This document shows, in pieces, positions 15,874 to 25,452 of a DNA stretch of 41,960 bases. The DNA is from an uncultured Acetatifactor sp. (GTDB lineage: Bacteria; Bacillota; Clostridia; Lachnospirales; Lachnospiraceae). The stretch spans positions 14,816 to 56,775 of the forward strand of contig CAJTPH010000027.1 of assembly GCA_910578215.1 (NCBI GenBank), written 5' to 3'. Position 1 is the first letter of the stretch; every line of letters starts with the position of its first letter. Position numbers and translations under genes: made by a program. The notes beneath the pieces are model-generated. The model had not been told where the DNA came from, ran no database searches, and worked only from the letters and a program-made list of their open reading frames with translations.

Positions 15874-18800
15874 ATGTCACAAAGAACTGATATTCATAAG
15901 ATACTTATTATAGGCTCAGGACCTATTATTATCGGGCAGGCGTGTGAATTTGACTACTCCGGCACTCAGGCGTGTAAGGCGTTAAGGAAGCTGGGATATG
16001 AGATCGTGCTGGTGAATTCCAATCCGGCGACGATTATGACGGACCCGGAGATGGCCGACGTCACTTACATTGAGCCGTTGAACACAGAGCGTCTGGAGAA
16101 GATTATTGCAAAGGAGCGCCCGGACGCGCTGCTGCCCAATCTGGGAGGACAGTCGGGACTGAACTTATGTGCGGAGCTGGCAAAGGAAGGCATTCTTGAC
16201 AAATATAATGTAAAGGTTATCGGCGTACAGGTGGATGCCATTGAGCGCGGCGAGGACAGAATCGAATTCAAAAAGGCCATGAACGACTTGGGCGTGGAGA
16301 TGGCGCGCAGCGAGGTGGCCTACAGCGTGGAGGAGGCGCTGCAGATCGCTGACAGGCTGGGATATCCGGTGGTGCTTCGCCCCGCCTATACCATGGGGGG
16401 CGCAGGCGGCGGTCTGGTGTACAATAAGGAGGAGCTGAGGACGGTATGTGCCAGAGGGCTGCAGGCAAGCCTGGTGGGGCAGGTTCTTGTGGAGGAATCC
16501 ATCCTTGGCTGGGAGGAGCTGGAGCTGGAGGTTGTCCGTGACGCGTCGGGCAATATGATCACGGTCTGCTTTATCGAAAATATAGACCCCATGGGAGTGC
16601 ATACGGGGGATTCCTTCTGCGCTGCTCCCATGCTGACTATTTCAAAGGAGCTGCAGAACAGGCTTCAGGATTATGCCTATCGCATTGTGGAGTCCGTGCA
16701 GGTCATCGGGGGCACCAACGTACAGTTTGCCCATGATCCTGTGAGCGACCGTGTGATCGTCATTGAAATCAATCCGAGAACGTCGCGTTCGTCGGCTCTT
16801 GCCTCCAAGGCAACAGGCTTCCCTATCGCGCTGGTCAGCGCCATGCTGGCGTCGGGGCTTACCCTGAAGGATATACCCTGCGGGAAATACGGTACACTGG
16901 ACAAATATGTGCCGGACGGGGATTATGTGGTGATCAAGTTTGCGCGCTGGGCTTTTGAGAAGTTCAAGGGCGTGGAGGATAAGCTGGGCACGCAGATGCG
17001 TGCCGTGGGCGAGGTCATGAGCATCGGAAAGACCTACAAGGAAGCCTTCCAGAAGGCGGTCAGAAGCCTGGAAACAGGCCGTTTCGGTCTGGGGCAGATA
17101 CGGAAGCTGCAGACAAAGTCAAAAGAGCAGCTGCTTCAAATGCTTTTAACGCCGTCCAGCGAAAGACATTTCATTATGTACGAGGCTTTGCGCAAGGGAG
17201 CCTCCGTGGAGGAGATCCATGAGGTCACGCACGTTAAGAAATGGTTCATCCAGCAGATGAAGGAGCTGGTGGAGGAGGAGGAAGCGCTGCTTGCATGCAG
17301 GGGCGGACTGCCCTCCGACGAGAAGCTGACTGCCGCGAAAAGGAACGGCTTCTCCGACAAGTATTTAAGCCTTCTGCTGGAGGTTTCGGAGGATGATATA
17401 CGCAACCGGCGCGTGGAGCTGGGCGTGGAGGAGGCATGGGAGGGCGTGCATGTAAGCAGCACCCGGGACAATGCCTATTATTACTCCACCTACAATGCGC
17501 CTGATAAGAATCCTGTGAACAGCGATAAGCCCAAGGTGATGATTCTCGGCGGCGGACCAAACCGCATCGGTCAGGGTATCGAGTTTGACTATTGCTGTGT
17601 ACACGCATCCCTTGCGTTAAAGAAGCTGGGCTTTGAGACGATTATTGTAAACTGCAATCCGGAGACGGTGTCCACGGACTATGACACCTCCGACAAGCTT
17701 TACTTTGAGCCTTTGACCCTGGAGGATGTGCTGAGCATCTATAAGAAGGAGCAGCCGGTGGGCGTGATCGCGCAGTTTGGAGGGCAGACTCCCTTAAACC
17801 TGGCTGCAGATCTGGAGAAAAACGGCGTGAAGATTCTGGGCACGGCGCCTTCCGTTATCGATCTGGCGGAGGACAGGGACCGGTTCCGCGCCATGATGGA
17901 GAAGCTTGAGATTCCCATGCCGGAATCCGGTATGGCGACCACGGTGCAGGAGGCGCTGGATATTGCGCATGCCATAGGTTATCCCGTTATGGTTCGTCCC
18001 TCCTATGTGCTGGGCGGCAGAGGCATGGAGGTAGTGTATGACGACGCAAATCTCACCGGATACATGGAAGCGGCGGTGGGCGTTACTCCCGACAGGCCCA
18101 TCCTGATCGACCGGTTTTTGAATCATGCCACGGAATGTGAGGCGGATGCCATCAGCGACGGCACCCATGCGTTTGTGCCGGCGGTGATGGAGCACATAGA
18201 GCTGGCGGGCGTGCATTCCGGCGACTCGGCGTGTATCATTCCGTCCAGGCATATTTCCGCGGAGAATGTGGAGACCATCAAGGAATACACCCGCAGGATC
18301 GCCGAGGAAATGCATGTCAGGGGCCTGATGAATATGCAGTATGCCATTGAAAACGACAAGGTCTATGTGCTGGAGGCAAATCCCAGGGCATCGCGCACGG
18401 TGCCGCTGGTGTCAAAGGTGTGCAATATCCGCATGGTGCCTCTTGCAACGGATATCATTACTGCGGACATCACCGGCAGGCCGTCCCCGGTGCCTGCGCT
18501 TAAGGAGCAGGATATTCCGTATTACGGCGTCAAGGAAGCGGTTTTCCCCTTCAATATGTTCCCGGAGGTAGACCCTATTCTCGGACCGGAAATGCGATCC
18601 ACAGGCGAGGTGCTGGGATTGTCGGCCTCCGTGGGTGAAGCTTTCTTTAAGTCACAGGAGGCCACTCAGACGCGTCTTCCTTTAAACGGCACGGTTCTTA
18701 TCAGCGTCAACAGAAAGGACAGGGGGGAAGTGGCAGAAGTGGCGCGGAATTTCCATGAGGCGGGCTTCCGCATCCTTGCAACAGGGAATACCTGCAAGCT

Positions 18801-19098
18801 GATTCAGGAGGCGGGAATACCTGCGGAGCTGGTAAAGAAGCTTTATGAAGGCCGTCCCAATGTGCTGGACATGATCACCAACGGGCAGATAGACCTGATT
18901 ATCAATTCTCCCGTGGGTGCAGACAGTGTGCATGACGACAGCTATTTAAGGAAGGCGGCTATCAAGGGAAAGATTCCTTATATGACCACCATCGCGGCGG
19001 CGAAGGCTACGGCGGAAGGGATACTTTATGTAAAGAAGAACGGGAGCGGGGAAGTGCAGTCTTTGCAGAGCCTGCATGCGCAGATTAAAGACAGATAG
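15874..19098 (+). CDS. carB: Carbamoyl-phosphate synthase large subunit
   Basis: Makes carbamoyl phosphate from bicarbonate, two ATP and ammonia delivered by the small subunit; feeds pyrimidine and arginine synthesis. At 1074 aa it is full length with two homologous ATP-grasp halves: N-terminal half starting ILIIGSGPIIIGQACEFDYSG, with RPAYTMGGAGGG and EINPRTSRSSALASKATG; second half starting MILGGGPNRIGQGIEFDYC, with RPSYVLGGRGMEVVY and EANPRASRTVPLVSK. The C-terminal about 140 residues form the MGS-like allosteric domain. ATG 15874 has a near-perfect CTAAGGAGGT site. carA is not adjacent, which is unusual. The 705-codon sensor kinase frame begins 15 bp after the stop and may be co-transcribed. 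Confidence 0.98.
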   Translation: MSQRTDIHKILIIGSGPIIIGQACEFDYSGTQACKALRKLGYEIVLVNSNPATIMTDPEMADVTYIEPLNTERLEKIIAKERPDALLPNLGGQSGLNLCAELAKEGILDKYNVKVIGVQVDAIERGEDRIEFKKAMNDLGVEMARSEVAYSVEEALQIADRLGYPVVLRPAYTMGGAGGGLVYNKEELRTVCARGLQASLVGQVLVEESILGWEELELEVVRDASGNMITVCFIENIDPMGVHTGDSFCAAPMLTISKELQNRLQDYAYRIVESVQVIGGTNVQFAHDPVSDRVIVIEINPRTSRSSALASKATGFPIALVSAMLASGLTLKDIPCGKYGTLDKYVPDGDYVVIKFARWAFEKFKGVEDKLGTQMRAVGEVMSIGKTYKEAFQKAVRSLETGRFGLGQIRKLQTKSKEQLLQMLLTPSSERHFIMYEALRKGASVEEIHEVTHVKKWFIQQMKELVEEEEALLACRGGLPSDEKLTAAKRNGFSDKYLSLLLEVSEDDIRNRRVELGVEEAWEGVHVSSTRDNAYYYSTYNAPDKNPVNSDKPKVMILGGGPNRIGQGIEFDYCCVHASLALKKLGFETIIVNCNPETVSTDYDTSDKLYFEPLTLEDVLSIYKKEQPVGVIAQFGGQTPLNLAADLEKNGVKILGTAPSVIDLAEDRDRFRAMMEKLEIPMPESGMATTVQEALDIAHAIGYPVMVRPSYVLGGRGMEVVYDDANLTGYMEAAVGVTPDRPILIDRFLNHATECEADAISDGTHAFVPAVMEHIELAGVHSGDSACIIPSRHISAENVETIKEYTRRIAEEMHVRGLMNMQYAIENDKVYVLEANPRASRTVPLVSKVCNIRMVPLATDIITADITGRPSPVPALKEQDIPYYGVKEAVFPFNMFPEVDPILGPEMRSTGEVLGLSASVGEAFFKSQEATQTRLPLNGTVLISVNRKDRGEVAEVARNFHEAGFRILATGNTCKLIQEAGIPAELVKKLYEGRPNVLDMITNGQIDLIINSPVGADSVHDDSYLRKAAIKGKIPYMTTIAAAKATAEGILYVKKNGSGEVQSLQSLHAQIKDR

Positions 19099-19131
19099 TG
19101 CGGGACTATAAAGTTGGTGAGAGGTGTGCAA

Positions 19132-21231
19132 ATGACTGCAGGTAACATGGATGACAGGAAAAAAAAGATGGATTTCGATATAGACGAGAGTACGCTTCCG
19201 TATGTAGAAATGCTTGCGGATCGTATGCCCGGAGGTTTTTTTATCTATCGTGCGGATGATGCGGAGGAGCTCATATATTTTAACCAATCCATGATGCGGA
19301 TTTTTGGATGTGCTACCAGGGAGGAATTTCTGGAGCTGACACACAACAGTTTTAAAGGAATTGTACATCCCCACGATTTGGATGAGGTTGAGAGCAGCAT
19401 CAGGGAGCAGATAGACAAAGACCAGTACGATATGGACTATGTGGAGTACAGGATCGTCAAGAGGGACGGTACGGTGCGCTGGGTGGAGGACTATGGGCAT
19501 TTCACTCATTCCGCTGTGTATGGGGATGTGTTTTATGTGTTCATGGAGGATGCCACGGAACGCCTTGAAAAAAGAATGGCGGAGCTGGAGGGCATGAATG
19601 AGGAGCTGAAGAATGCCCATGACAGGGAAAGCCAGTATAAAAAGGCGATCATCCAAAACGCTGTCTCCTTCTTTGAGGTGAATTTATCAAAGAACCGGTT
19701 TATGACTCTGGTAACTCAGGGCGCCGACGAACGGGAAAAGGAGCTCTATGACTTTGGAGGTATCACGCCTGTCACGCAGTATTCCGAGTATGTGGATTTG
19801 TGGGCAGAAAAGGTGACCGAAAACGAAAGGATCTTCTTCCGACAGTTCTTTGATACCGACAGGCTGATTCGCTGTTATCACAAGGGGGAGCTGGAACAGA
19901 TTCATGAGGCCTGGTCAACCGATGCTTCCGGGCGCCGCAGGCTGGTTCGCTATGCGCTGCTCCTGGGCAGGCAGGATTACACCGGAGATGTTATTGGGCT
20001 TGCGGTCTGCTCGGATATCACGGAGCAGAGTGAGAGGCAGAATCTGCTTCAGATCGCCCTGAGACAGGCGCAGTCTGCAAACATTGCCAAAACGGCTTTT
20101 CTTGCAAACATGTCCCATGATATCCGCACGCCGCTGAATGCCATAGTCGGCTATGCAAAGCTGCTTCTGGAGCGCTGTAAGGACCCTAAGCTGACCGATT
20201 ATGCCAATAAGATCAAGGAGGCCGGGGAAGGGCTGTTTTCCATTATCAAGGAATCCATGGAGGTCACATGGGCGGAATCGGGGAAAGCCGTTCTGACGGA
20301 GACGAACTGCAATATTACGGATATTATAAATAATGCCGCAGAGGACGTCAGTCTTATGGCGGAGAAAAAGGGCTTGAATTTCAGTGTGGATTGTGAAGAT
20401 ATCAGGCACAGGTTCATCTTTGCCGATACGATCCGCCTGAAGGAGATAATCAATCAGCTGCTTGACAATGCCATAAAATATACGGATGCAGGAGGCTATA
20501 TCCGGCTGATCGTAAAGGAGGAAAACAGCGCGCCGGACGGATATGCGCAGTTTGCCCTTGTGGTGGAGGACAACGGAATCGGGATATCCGACGACTTCAA
20601 GGAAAATCTGTTTGAGGCATTTGCAAGGGAAAGAAACACTACCATGAGCAAGGTCCTTGGAGCAGGTCTCGGGCTGACGGTGGTAAAAACCTTCGTTGAT
20701 ATGATGGAGGGTACCGTCAATGTGGAGAGCAAAGCCGGAGCGGGAAGCAGGTTTGTGGTAAAGATCCTCTTTAAGCTTGGCGAAGAAAGCAGAGAGGAAG
20801 GGACGGAGCATATGCAGGCACTGGACCGCCTGTCCCTTGTGGGGAAAAGAATACTCCTGGTTGAAGACAACGAATTGAACGCGGAGATTGCGGAGGAGCT
20901 GCTTACGCAGTCCGGTTTTATCATTGAGTCGGCAATCAACGGGCAGATGGCGGTTGAAAAGGTAAGGGATTCCGTTCCCGGATATTACTGCGCCGTATTG
21001 ATGGATATTCAGATGCCGGTTATGGACGGCTATGAGGCGACACGCCGGATCAGAATGCTGGAAAACAGGGCGCTGGCGAATATTCCGGTCATAGCCCTTT
21101 CCGCAAACGCCTTTCCCGAGGACCAGCAGAAGTCTCTTGAGAGCGGAATGGACGCCCATTTTTCTAAGCCCATAGAGATAGACGGTCTGATCGACCTGCT
21201 TTGCAGGGTGCTGGCGCAGGTACTGAGGTAG
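19132..21231 (+). CDS. PAS-containing hybrid histidine kinase/response regulator
   Basis: Soluble sensor kinase with no transmembrane segment. Domains in order (numbered from 19132): a PAS domain about 25-145 (MPGGFFIYRADD, DGTVRWVEDYG), a second PAS-like region about 170-300, a HisKA dimerisation domain with ANMSHDIRTPLNAI (phospho-His about 329), an ATPase domain with NQLLDNAIKYT, DNGIGIS and GAGLGLTVVK, and a C-terminal receiver with LVEDNE, phospho-acceptor Asp in MDIQMPVMDG (about 625) and conserved SKPIE. The frame opens with TTG at 19114, but ATG 19132 is preceded by GAGAGGTG at proper spacing. It starts close behind carB. There is no partner regulator nearby; signal and output are unknown. 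Confidence 0.9.
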   Translation: MTAGNMDDRKKKMDFDIDESTLPYVEMLADRMPGGFFIYRADDAEELIYFNQSMMRIFGCATREEFLELTHNSFKGIVHPHDLDEVESSIREQIDKDQYDMDYVEYRIVKRDGTVRWVEDYGHFTHSAVYGDVFYVFMEDATERLEKRMAELEGMNEELKNAHDRESQYKKAIIQNAVSFFEVNLSKNRFMTLVTQGADEREKELYDFGGITPVTQYSEYVDLWAEKVTENERIFFRQFFDTDRLIRCYHKGELEQIHEAWSTDASGRRRLVRYALLLGRQDYTGDVIGLAVCSDITEQSERQNLLQIALRQAQSANIAKTAFLANMSHDIRTPLNAIVGYAKLLLERCKDPKLTDYANKIKEAGEGLFSIIKESMEVTWAESGKAVLTETNCNITDIINNAAEDVSLMAEKKGLNFSVDCEDIRHRFIFADTIRLKEIINQLLDNAIKYTDAGGYIRLIVKEENSAPDGYAQFALVVEDNGIGISDDFKENLFEAFARERNTTMSKVLGAGLGLTVVKTFVDMMEGTVNVESKAGAGSRFVVKILFKLGEESREEGTEHMQALDRLSLVGKRILLVEDNELNAEIAEELLTQSGFIIESAINGQMAVEKVRDSVPGYYCAVLMDIQMPVMDGYEATRRIRMLENRALANIPVIALSANAFPEDQQKSLESGMDAHFSKPIEIDGLIDLLCRVLAQVLR

Positions 21232-21469
21232 GGGCATACATATCGGTTTACGCCCAATAAAAAACAGCCTGATCGAAGCCGATGAAAATCTGGAGAGGCA
21301 TTTGACGGACTACCGTATCGGACGGGACGCAGATACAGTGAACCTGCCGTTCCCGTTCTTATGCACACGGGCGTCCAAAGGAGAAATGTAAAAGGAAAAA
21401 TATCAGCAGAGTTGACGGACGCCCGGCGCACGAGTAGGGGAAGGTAAACCTTCCCTGCTCGATTGAGGG
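21232..21469. other. Intergenic region with inverted repeats
   Basis: Contains 9-bp inverted repeats CGGGCGTCC (21368-21376) and GGACGCCCG (21417-21425), and a strong hairpin at 21431-21461. A frame lacking a start codon (about 21240-21390, ending SKGEM) looks weakly gene-like but cannot be assigned. Confidence 0.4.
21431..21461. terminator. Strong hairpin between convergent genes, no T-run
   Basis: Arms CGAGTAGGGGAAGG and CCTTCCCTGCTCG around loop TAAA. It sits between the hybrid kinase (plus) and the small helical gene (minus), where a bidirectional terminator would be expected, but neither side has a T-tract. Confidence 0.4.
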
Positions 21470-21688
21470 TTAAAACAGATTTTTCAGGGAACCCAGGGCG
21501 TCCGAAATTTTGTCAACGGAAATTTTTCCCTTTACGCCCTCAACGATCTTTTTGATTATATCGTCGGGCAGGTCTACGCCCAGTATGTTTTCCACAGCCT
21601 TTATGGGATCCTTCTGAAACAGCTCCTGCAGGGCTTTGTCTTTGGTGATTTTTTCTACGACTTCATTGATCTTCTCTTTGATATCCAT
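21470..21688 (-). CDS. Small conserved-looking helical protein, function unknown
   Basis: 72 aa, highly charged and predicted almost all alpha-helical, with the central stretch LFQKDPIKAVENILGVDLPDD. Small proteins of this pattern (helix, FqKDPxKAvEnilGVdLPdd, helix, KIsvDK) are, to my recollection, widespread in Clostridia as hypothetical proteins; the FxxDPxxA layout also loosely recalls Nif11/NHLP-type leader regions, but there is no peptide core or maturase nearby. On the minus strand AAGGAGCGGAG precedes the ATG at 21688, and the gene is convergent with the hybrid kinase. No signal peptide or membrane segment. No function is assigned. Confidence 0.78.
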   Translation of the reverse strand: MDIKEKINEVVEKITKDKALQELFQKDPIKAVENILGVDLPDDIIKKIVEGVKGKISVDKISDALGSLKNLF

Positions 21689-21787
21689 TTTTGCTCCGCT
21701 CCTTATTTTTGTTTTGGTCAGCCTCTCTTTTTATCGGAAGAAAAAGGCGGAAAAATAATATTTAGCGGCGGATTTCTTAAGTTTTTC

Positions 21788-21816
21788 TTGCGGTTCTGAG
21801 CAAACAATAATACAAT
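21788..21816 (+). promoter_or_regulatory. Probable promoter of ABC exporter gene
   Basis: TTGCGG at 21788-21793, 17-bp spacer, TACAAT at 21811-21816. The -35 element matches only in part. Confidence 0.45.
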
Positions 21817-21846
21817 AGAATTAAATACATACAAAGGGTGAAAGAG

Positions 21847-23649
21847 ATGGGAAAAGTGAAGAATATGGGGAATTCGGAGAAGACGGAGACGGCATCAGGG
21901 CAGTACGGAACAAAGGAACTGCTCAAAAGGTTTGTCCCTTATTTTAAAAATTACAGGGGAACCCTGATTCTGGATTTGTTCTGCGCGGCGCTGACCACGG
22001 TCTGTGAGCTGGTGCTGCCCATGATTATGAGATACATAACAAACGAGGGCATCCGAGATCTGGCGGCACTGTCAGTGAGGACCATTGTAAGTCTGGGGCT
22101 GCTATATTTCGGGCTGCGCATTGTGGACTGTATTGCGAGCTATTACATGGCGGATATGGGACATGTGATGGGGGCGAAGATTGAGACGGATATGCGCCGG
22201 GATGCGTACCGCCATCTGCAGAGACTGTCGGACACCTACTATAATAATACGAAGGTAGGGCAGATCATGGGGCGCATTACCAATGATTTGTTTGATGTGA
22301 CGGAGTTTGCGCACCACTGCCCGGAGGAATTTTTTATAGCGGGCATCAAGACGGTGATTGCGTTCATCATTCTTGCCACCATCAGCCTGCCGCTGACGCT
22401 GATCATATTCCTGTGCATCCCCCTTATGCTGGCGGTCTGCATGATTTTGAATTTCAGGATGCGCGCCGCGTTCCGCAGGCAGAGAAACCAGATCGGCGAG
22501 CTGAACGCCCGTATCGAGGACAGCCTTCTGGGGCACAAGGTGGTAAAGGCATTTACCAACGAGGAGGTGGAAACGGGTAAATTCGAGAAGGACAACAGTG
22601 TTTTCCTTGACATAAAAAAGCTTACCTACCGATATATGGCGGCTTTCCAGACCACGGTGAAAATGTTTGATGGGCTGATGCATCTGCTGGTGCTGGTGGC
22701 AGGGGGTATCTTTATGATAAGGGGGCAGATAGAGCCGGGAGATCTGGTGGCTTATATGCTCTATGTGTCAACATTAATTGCCACCATCCGCCGGATCATC
22801 GAGTTTGCGGAGCAGTTTCAAAGGGGCATGACAGGCATTGAGAGATTTTTGCAGATCGTGGACGCGGACATAGAGATATTCGACGAGCCGGATGCGGTGG
22901 ACCTGTCAAAGCCCATGGGCAACATAGCCTTTGACAATGTCAGCTTCGAGTATCCCGACGACCATAATCAGGTGTTCAAAAATCTGAATTTAAAGATTCG
23001 GGCGGGGGAGAAGGTGGCGATCGTGGGCCCCTCCGGCGGCGGAAAGACCACGCTCTGTAATCTCATTCCCAGATTTTACGATGTGTCTTCGGGCAGGATT
23101 ACGCTGGACGGGGAGGATATCAAGCATTTTACCTTAAAGAGCCTGCGGGGCAGTATCGGAATTGTACAGCAGGACGTATATTTGTTTTCGGGCACCATTT
23201 TTGACAATATTGTCTATGGGAAACCCGGTTCCACGGAGGACGAGGTGGTGGATGCGGCAAAACGCGCGGGTGCCCATGAATTTATCATGGGGCTGAAGGA
23301 CGGCTATCAGACGTATGTGGGTGAGCGGGGAGTGAAGCTCTCCGGCGGACAGAAGCAGAGAATCAGCATAGCCAGGGTGTTTTTGAAAAATCCTCCCATT
23401 ATTATTCTGGACGAGGCGACCTCGGCGCTGGACAATGAGAGCGAGTTCGCGGTGGCAAAGTCCCTTGCCAAGCTCTCGGAGGGGCGTACTACCCTGACCA
23501 TCGCCCACAGGCTCTCCAGCATCCGTAATTCCGACAGGATACTTGTGCTGACGGAGGAGGGAATCGTGGAGGAGGGAAACCACGACGCCCTATTGGAGAA
23601 GAAAGGTATTTACTATCATTTTTACGAGACGGCAAATGCGCTGAAATAA
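21847..23649 (+). CDS. ABC exporter half-transporter (permease fused to ATPase)
   Basis: Type IV (MsbA/MdlB/BmrA-like) exporter. Residues about 30-320 carry six membrane helices in the ABC transmembrane fold; the ATPase domain from about 345 has Walker A GPSGGGKTT, Q-loop GIVQQDVYLFSG, signature LSGGQKQR, Walker B IIILDEATSALD and H-loop IAHRLSSI, so all catalytic elements are intact. A GTG at 21838 opens the frame, but ATG 21847 has AAAGGG at better spacing. It is a single gene with no second half nearby, so a homodimer is likely. Such proteins export lipids, peptides or drugs; the substrate cannot be inferred. Confidence 0.93.
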   Translation: MGKVKNMGNSEKTETASGQYGTKELLKRFVPYFKNYRGTLILDLFCAALTTVCELVLPMIMRYITNEGIRDLAALSVRTIVSLGLLYFGLRIVDCIASYYMADMGHVMGAKIETDMRRDAYRHLQRLSDTYYNNTKVGQIMGRITNDLFDVTEFAHHCPEEFFIAGIKTVIAFIILATISLPLTLIIFLCIPLMLAVCMILNFRMRAAFRRQRNQIGELNARIEDSLLGHKVVKAFTNEEVETGKFEKDNSVFLDIKKLTYRYMAAFQTTVKMFDGLMHLLVLVAGGIFMIRGQIEPGDLVAYMLYVSTLIATIRRIIEFAEQFQRGMTGIERFLQIVDADIEIFDEPDAVDLSKPMGNIAFDNVSFEYPDDHNQVFKNLNLKIRAGEKVAIVGPSGGGKTTLCNLIPRFYDVSSGRITLDGEDIKHFTLKSLRGSIGIVQQDVYLFSGTIFDNIVYGKPGSTEDEVVDAAKRAGAHEFIMGLKDGYQTYVGERGVKLSGGQKQRISIARVFLKNPPIIILDEATSALDNESEFAVAKSLAKLSEGRTTLTIAHRLSSIRNSDRILVLTEEGIVEEGNHDALLEKKGIYYHFYETANALK

Positions 23650-23659
23650 AGGCATAGGC

Positions 23660-23777
23660 AGACGGCACTGAAAAACAGTCTCGAAGCGGAAGCGCCCCGG
23701 AAGGAATTTCAGACGCGAAAAGCGTCGGAACATTCCTTCCCACCAGGGGGCGAAGAAGCGTAGAGACGGCACTGAAA
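23660..23777. repeat. Nested stem-loop element bounded by 14-bp direct repeats
   Basis: AGACGGCACTGAAA occurs at 23660-23673 and again at 23764-23777. Between them three nested stems can form: CGCCCC/GGGGCG (23693-23698/23747-23752), GGAAGGAAT/ATTCCTTCC (23699-23707/23732-23740) and GACGC/GCGTC (23712-23716/23722-23726). There is no T-run, so it is not a standard terminator; a REP-like or RNA element is possible. Confidence 0.6.
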
Positions 23778-23791
23778 TGGAGGTAAAAGGT

Positions 23792-25393
23792 ATGAAGCTA
23801 ATGTTTATCGGAGCTGCTCATGAGGTGACGGGAAGCTGTCATTATCTGGAGGCGGGGGGCAAACACATTTTGGTGGACTATGGGATGGAGCAGGGGATCA
23901 ACGTATTTGAGAATGCGCCTCTGCCGGTCAGCGAGGCGCAGATTGATTACGTGTTTCTGACGCATGCCCATATAGACCATTCGGGCATGCTGCCGCTTTT
24001 GTATGCCAAGGGCTTTCGGGGGCAGGTCTTTGCAACGGACGCCACGGCGGACCTGTGCAGCATCATGCTTCGGGACTGTGCCCATATTCAGATGATGGAG
24101 GCAGAGTGGAAGAGCCGTAAGGCAAAGAGAAGCGGAGCGGAGGTATCTACAGAGCCTGTATATACTATGGAGGATGCGGAGGGCATTATCAAAAGGATTG
24201 TGCCCTGCCATTACAACAGGGAGATCGAGGTCTGCGACGGGGTAAGGATCAGGTTTACGGATATCGGGCATCTTTTAGGCTCCTCCAGCATCGAGGTATG
24301 GCTGACGGAGGACGGACGGAGCAAAAAGATCGTGTTTTCGGGGGATATCGGAAATAAGAATCAGCCGCTGCTGCGCGACCCGGGCTTTACGAAGGAGGCC
24401 GATTATGTGGTGATGGAGTCTACCTACGGCGACAGGCTGCATGCGGCGGAGAACCCCGATTATGTGAAGGAGCTGGCGGCGGTTTTAAAGGAGACCTTCG
24501 ACAGGGGAGGCAATGTGGTGATTCCCTCCTTCGCGGTGGGGCGTACCCAGGAGATGCTCTATTTTCTGAGAAAAATTAAAGTGGGGCGTATGGTGCAGGG
24601 GCACGAGGATTTCCCCGTTTATGTCGACAGCCCCCTTGCGGTGGAGGCTACGGGCATCTTTCAGGACAACCGGTTTGAGTGCTTTGACGAGGAGGCCCTG
24701 GAGCTTGTAAAGGCGGGGATAAACCCCATAGCCTTTTCCGGGCTGAAGCTTGCCATCACCAGCGAGGAGTCCAAGGAGATCAATTTCATCGATACGCCCA
24801 AGGTCATTATTTCCGCATCCGGCATGTGCGATGCAGGGCGTATACGCCACCATTTGAAGCACAATCTGTGGAGACCGGAGTGCACCGTTCTGTTTGTTGG
24901 CTATCAGTCGGTGGGGACCCTGGGCAGAAGCATTGTGGAGGGCGCGGAGGAGGTACATCTTTTCGGAGAGACAATACAGATCCGTGCACAGATCAAGAGG
25001 CTTGCGGGAATGAGCGGTCATGCGGACAAAAACGGCCTGATCGAATGGATCTCTGCCTTTGAGGAGAAGCCGAGAAAGGTATTTGTGGTACACGGTGAGG
25101 ATAAGGTCTGCGTGAGCTTTGTGGAGTGCCTTAATCACGAATACGGGCAGAATGCCTATGCGCCTTACAGCGGTACGGAGTTCGACCTGCTTTCGGGCAA
25201 GCTGCTTTACGAGGCCGGACCTATACCCGTAAAGAAGAAAGCGAAGGCGGTCACCGCAGGTATTTACGCAAGACTGCTTGCCGCCGCCCAGAGGCTGCTT
25301 GCGCTGGTGCAGAGGAGCGACGGCTTGACCCACAAGGATATGGGGAAATTTGCGGACCAGATCAATTCGCTGTGTGATAAATGGAAGATTTAA
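23792..25393 (+). CDS. MBL-fold/beta-CASP RNA-processing hydrolase
   Basis: Metallo-beta-lactamase fold with a beta-CASP domain, the arrangement of CPSF73-like and bacterial RNA exonucleases. The zinc motif THAHIDHSG (HxHxDH at residues 58-63) is intact, as are DIGHLLGSSSIEVW, FSGDIG, the MESTYGDRLH motif, SPLAVEATGIF and the C-terminal RMMBL part ending GHADKNGL...VHGEDK. About 60 extra residues follow. ATG 23792 is chosen over ATG 23777 because GGAGG (23779-23783) is then correctly spaced. The cell location is cytoplasmic. Its stop overlaps the leader of folA by only a few dozen bases, so they may share a transcript. Confidence 0.92.
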   Translation: MKLMFIGAAHEVTGSCHYLEAGGKHILVDYGMEQGINVFENAPLPVSEAQIDYVFLTHAHIDHSGMLPLLYAKGFRGQVFATDATADLCSIMLRDCAHIQMMEAEWKSRKAKRSGAEVSTEPVYTMEDAEGIIKRIVPCHYNREIEVCDGVRIRFTDIGHLLGSSSIEVWLTEDGRSKKIVFSGDIGNKNQPLLRDPGFTKEADYVVMESTYGDRLHAAENPDYVKELAAVLKETFDRGGNVVIPSFAVGRTQEMLYFLRKIKVGRMVQGHEDFPVYVDSPLAVEATGIFQDNRFECFDEEALELVKAGINPIAFSGLKLAITSEESKEINFIDTPKVIISASGMCDAGRIRHHLKHNLWRPECTVLFVGYQSVGTLGRSIVEGAEEVHLFGETIQIRAQIKRLAGMSGHADKNGLIEWISAFEEKPRKVFVVHGEDKVCVSFVECLNHEYGQNAYAPYSGTEFDLLSGKLLYEAGPIPVKKKAKAVTAGIYARLLAAAQRLLALVQRSDGLTHKDMGKFADQINSLCDKWKI

Positions 25394-25452
25394 GCCTTAT
25401 CCGGCAAGAAGGACCTGCGGGCGCCGCGCGGCGCCTGTATGGAGGTATGTGC

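Noticed and set aside
19915..21237. 440-codon minus-strand frame
   Set aside because: Shadow of the hybrid histidine kinase; no motifs of its own.
25381..25452. Upstream in-frame ATG for folA
   Set aside because: It lies within the last codons of the upstream gene and has no ribosome site; ATG 25453 has GGAGG at the right distance and matches the family N-terminus.
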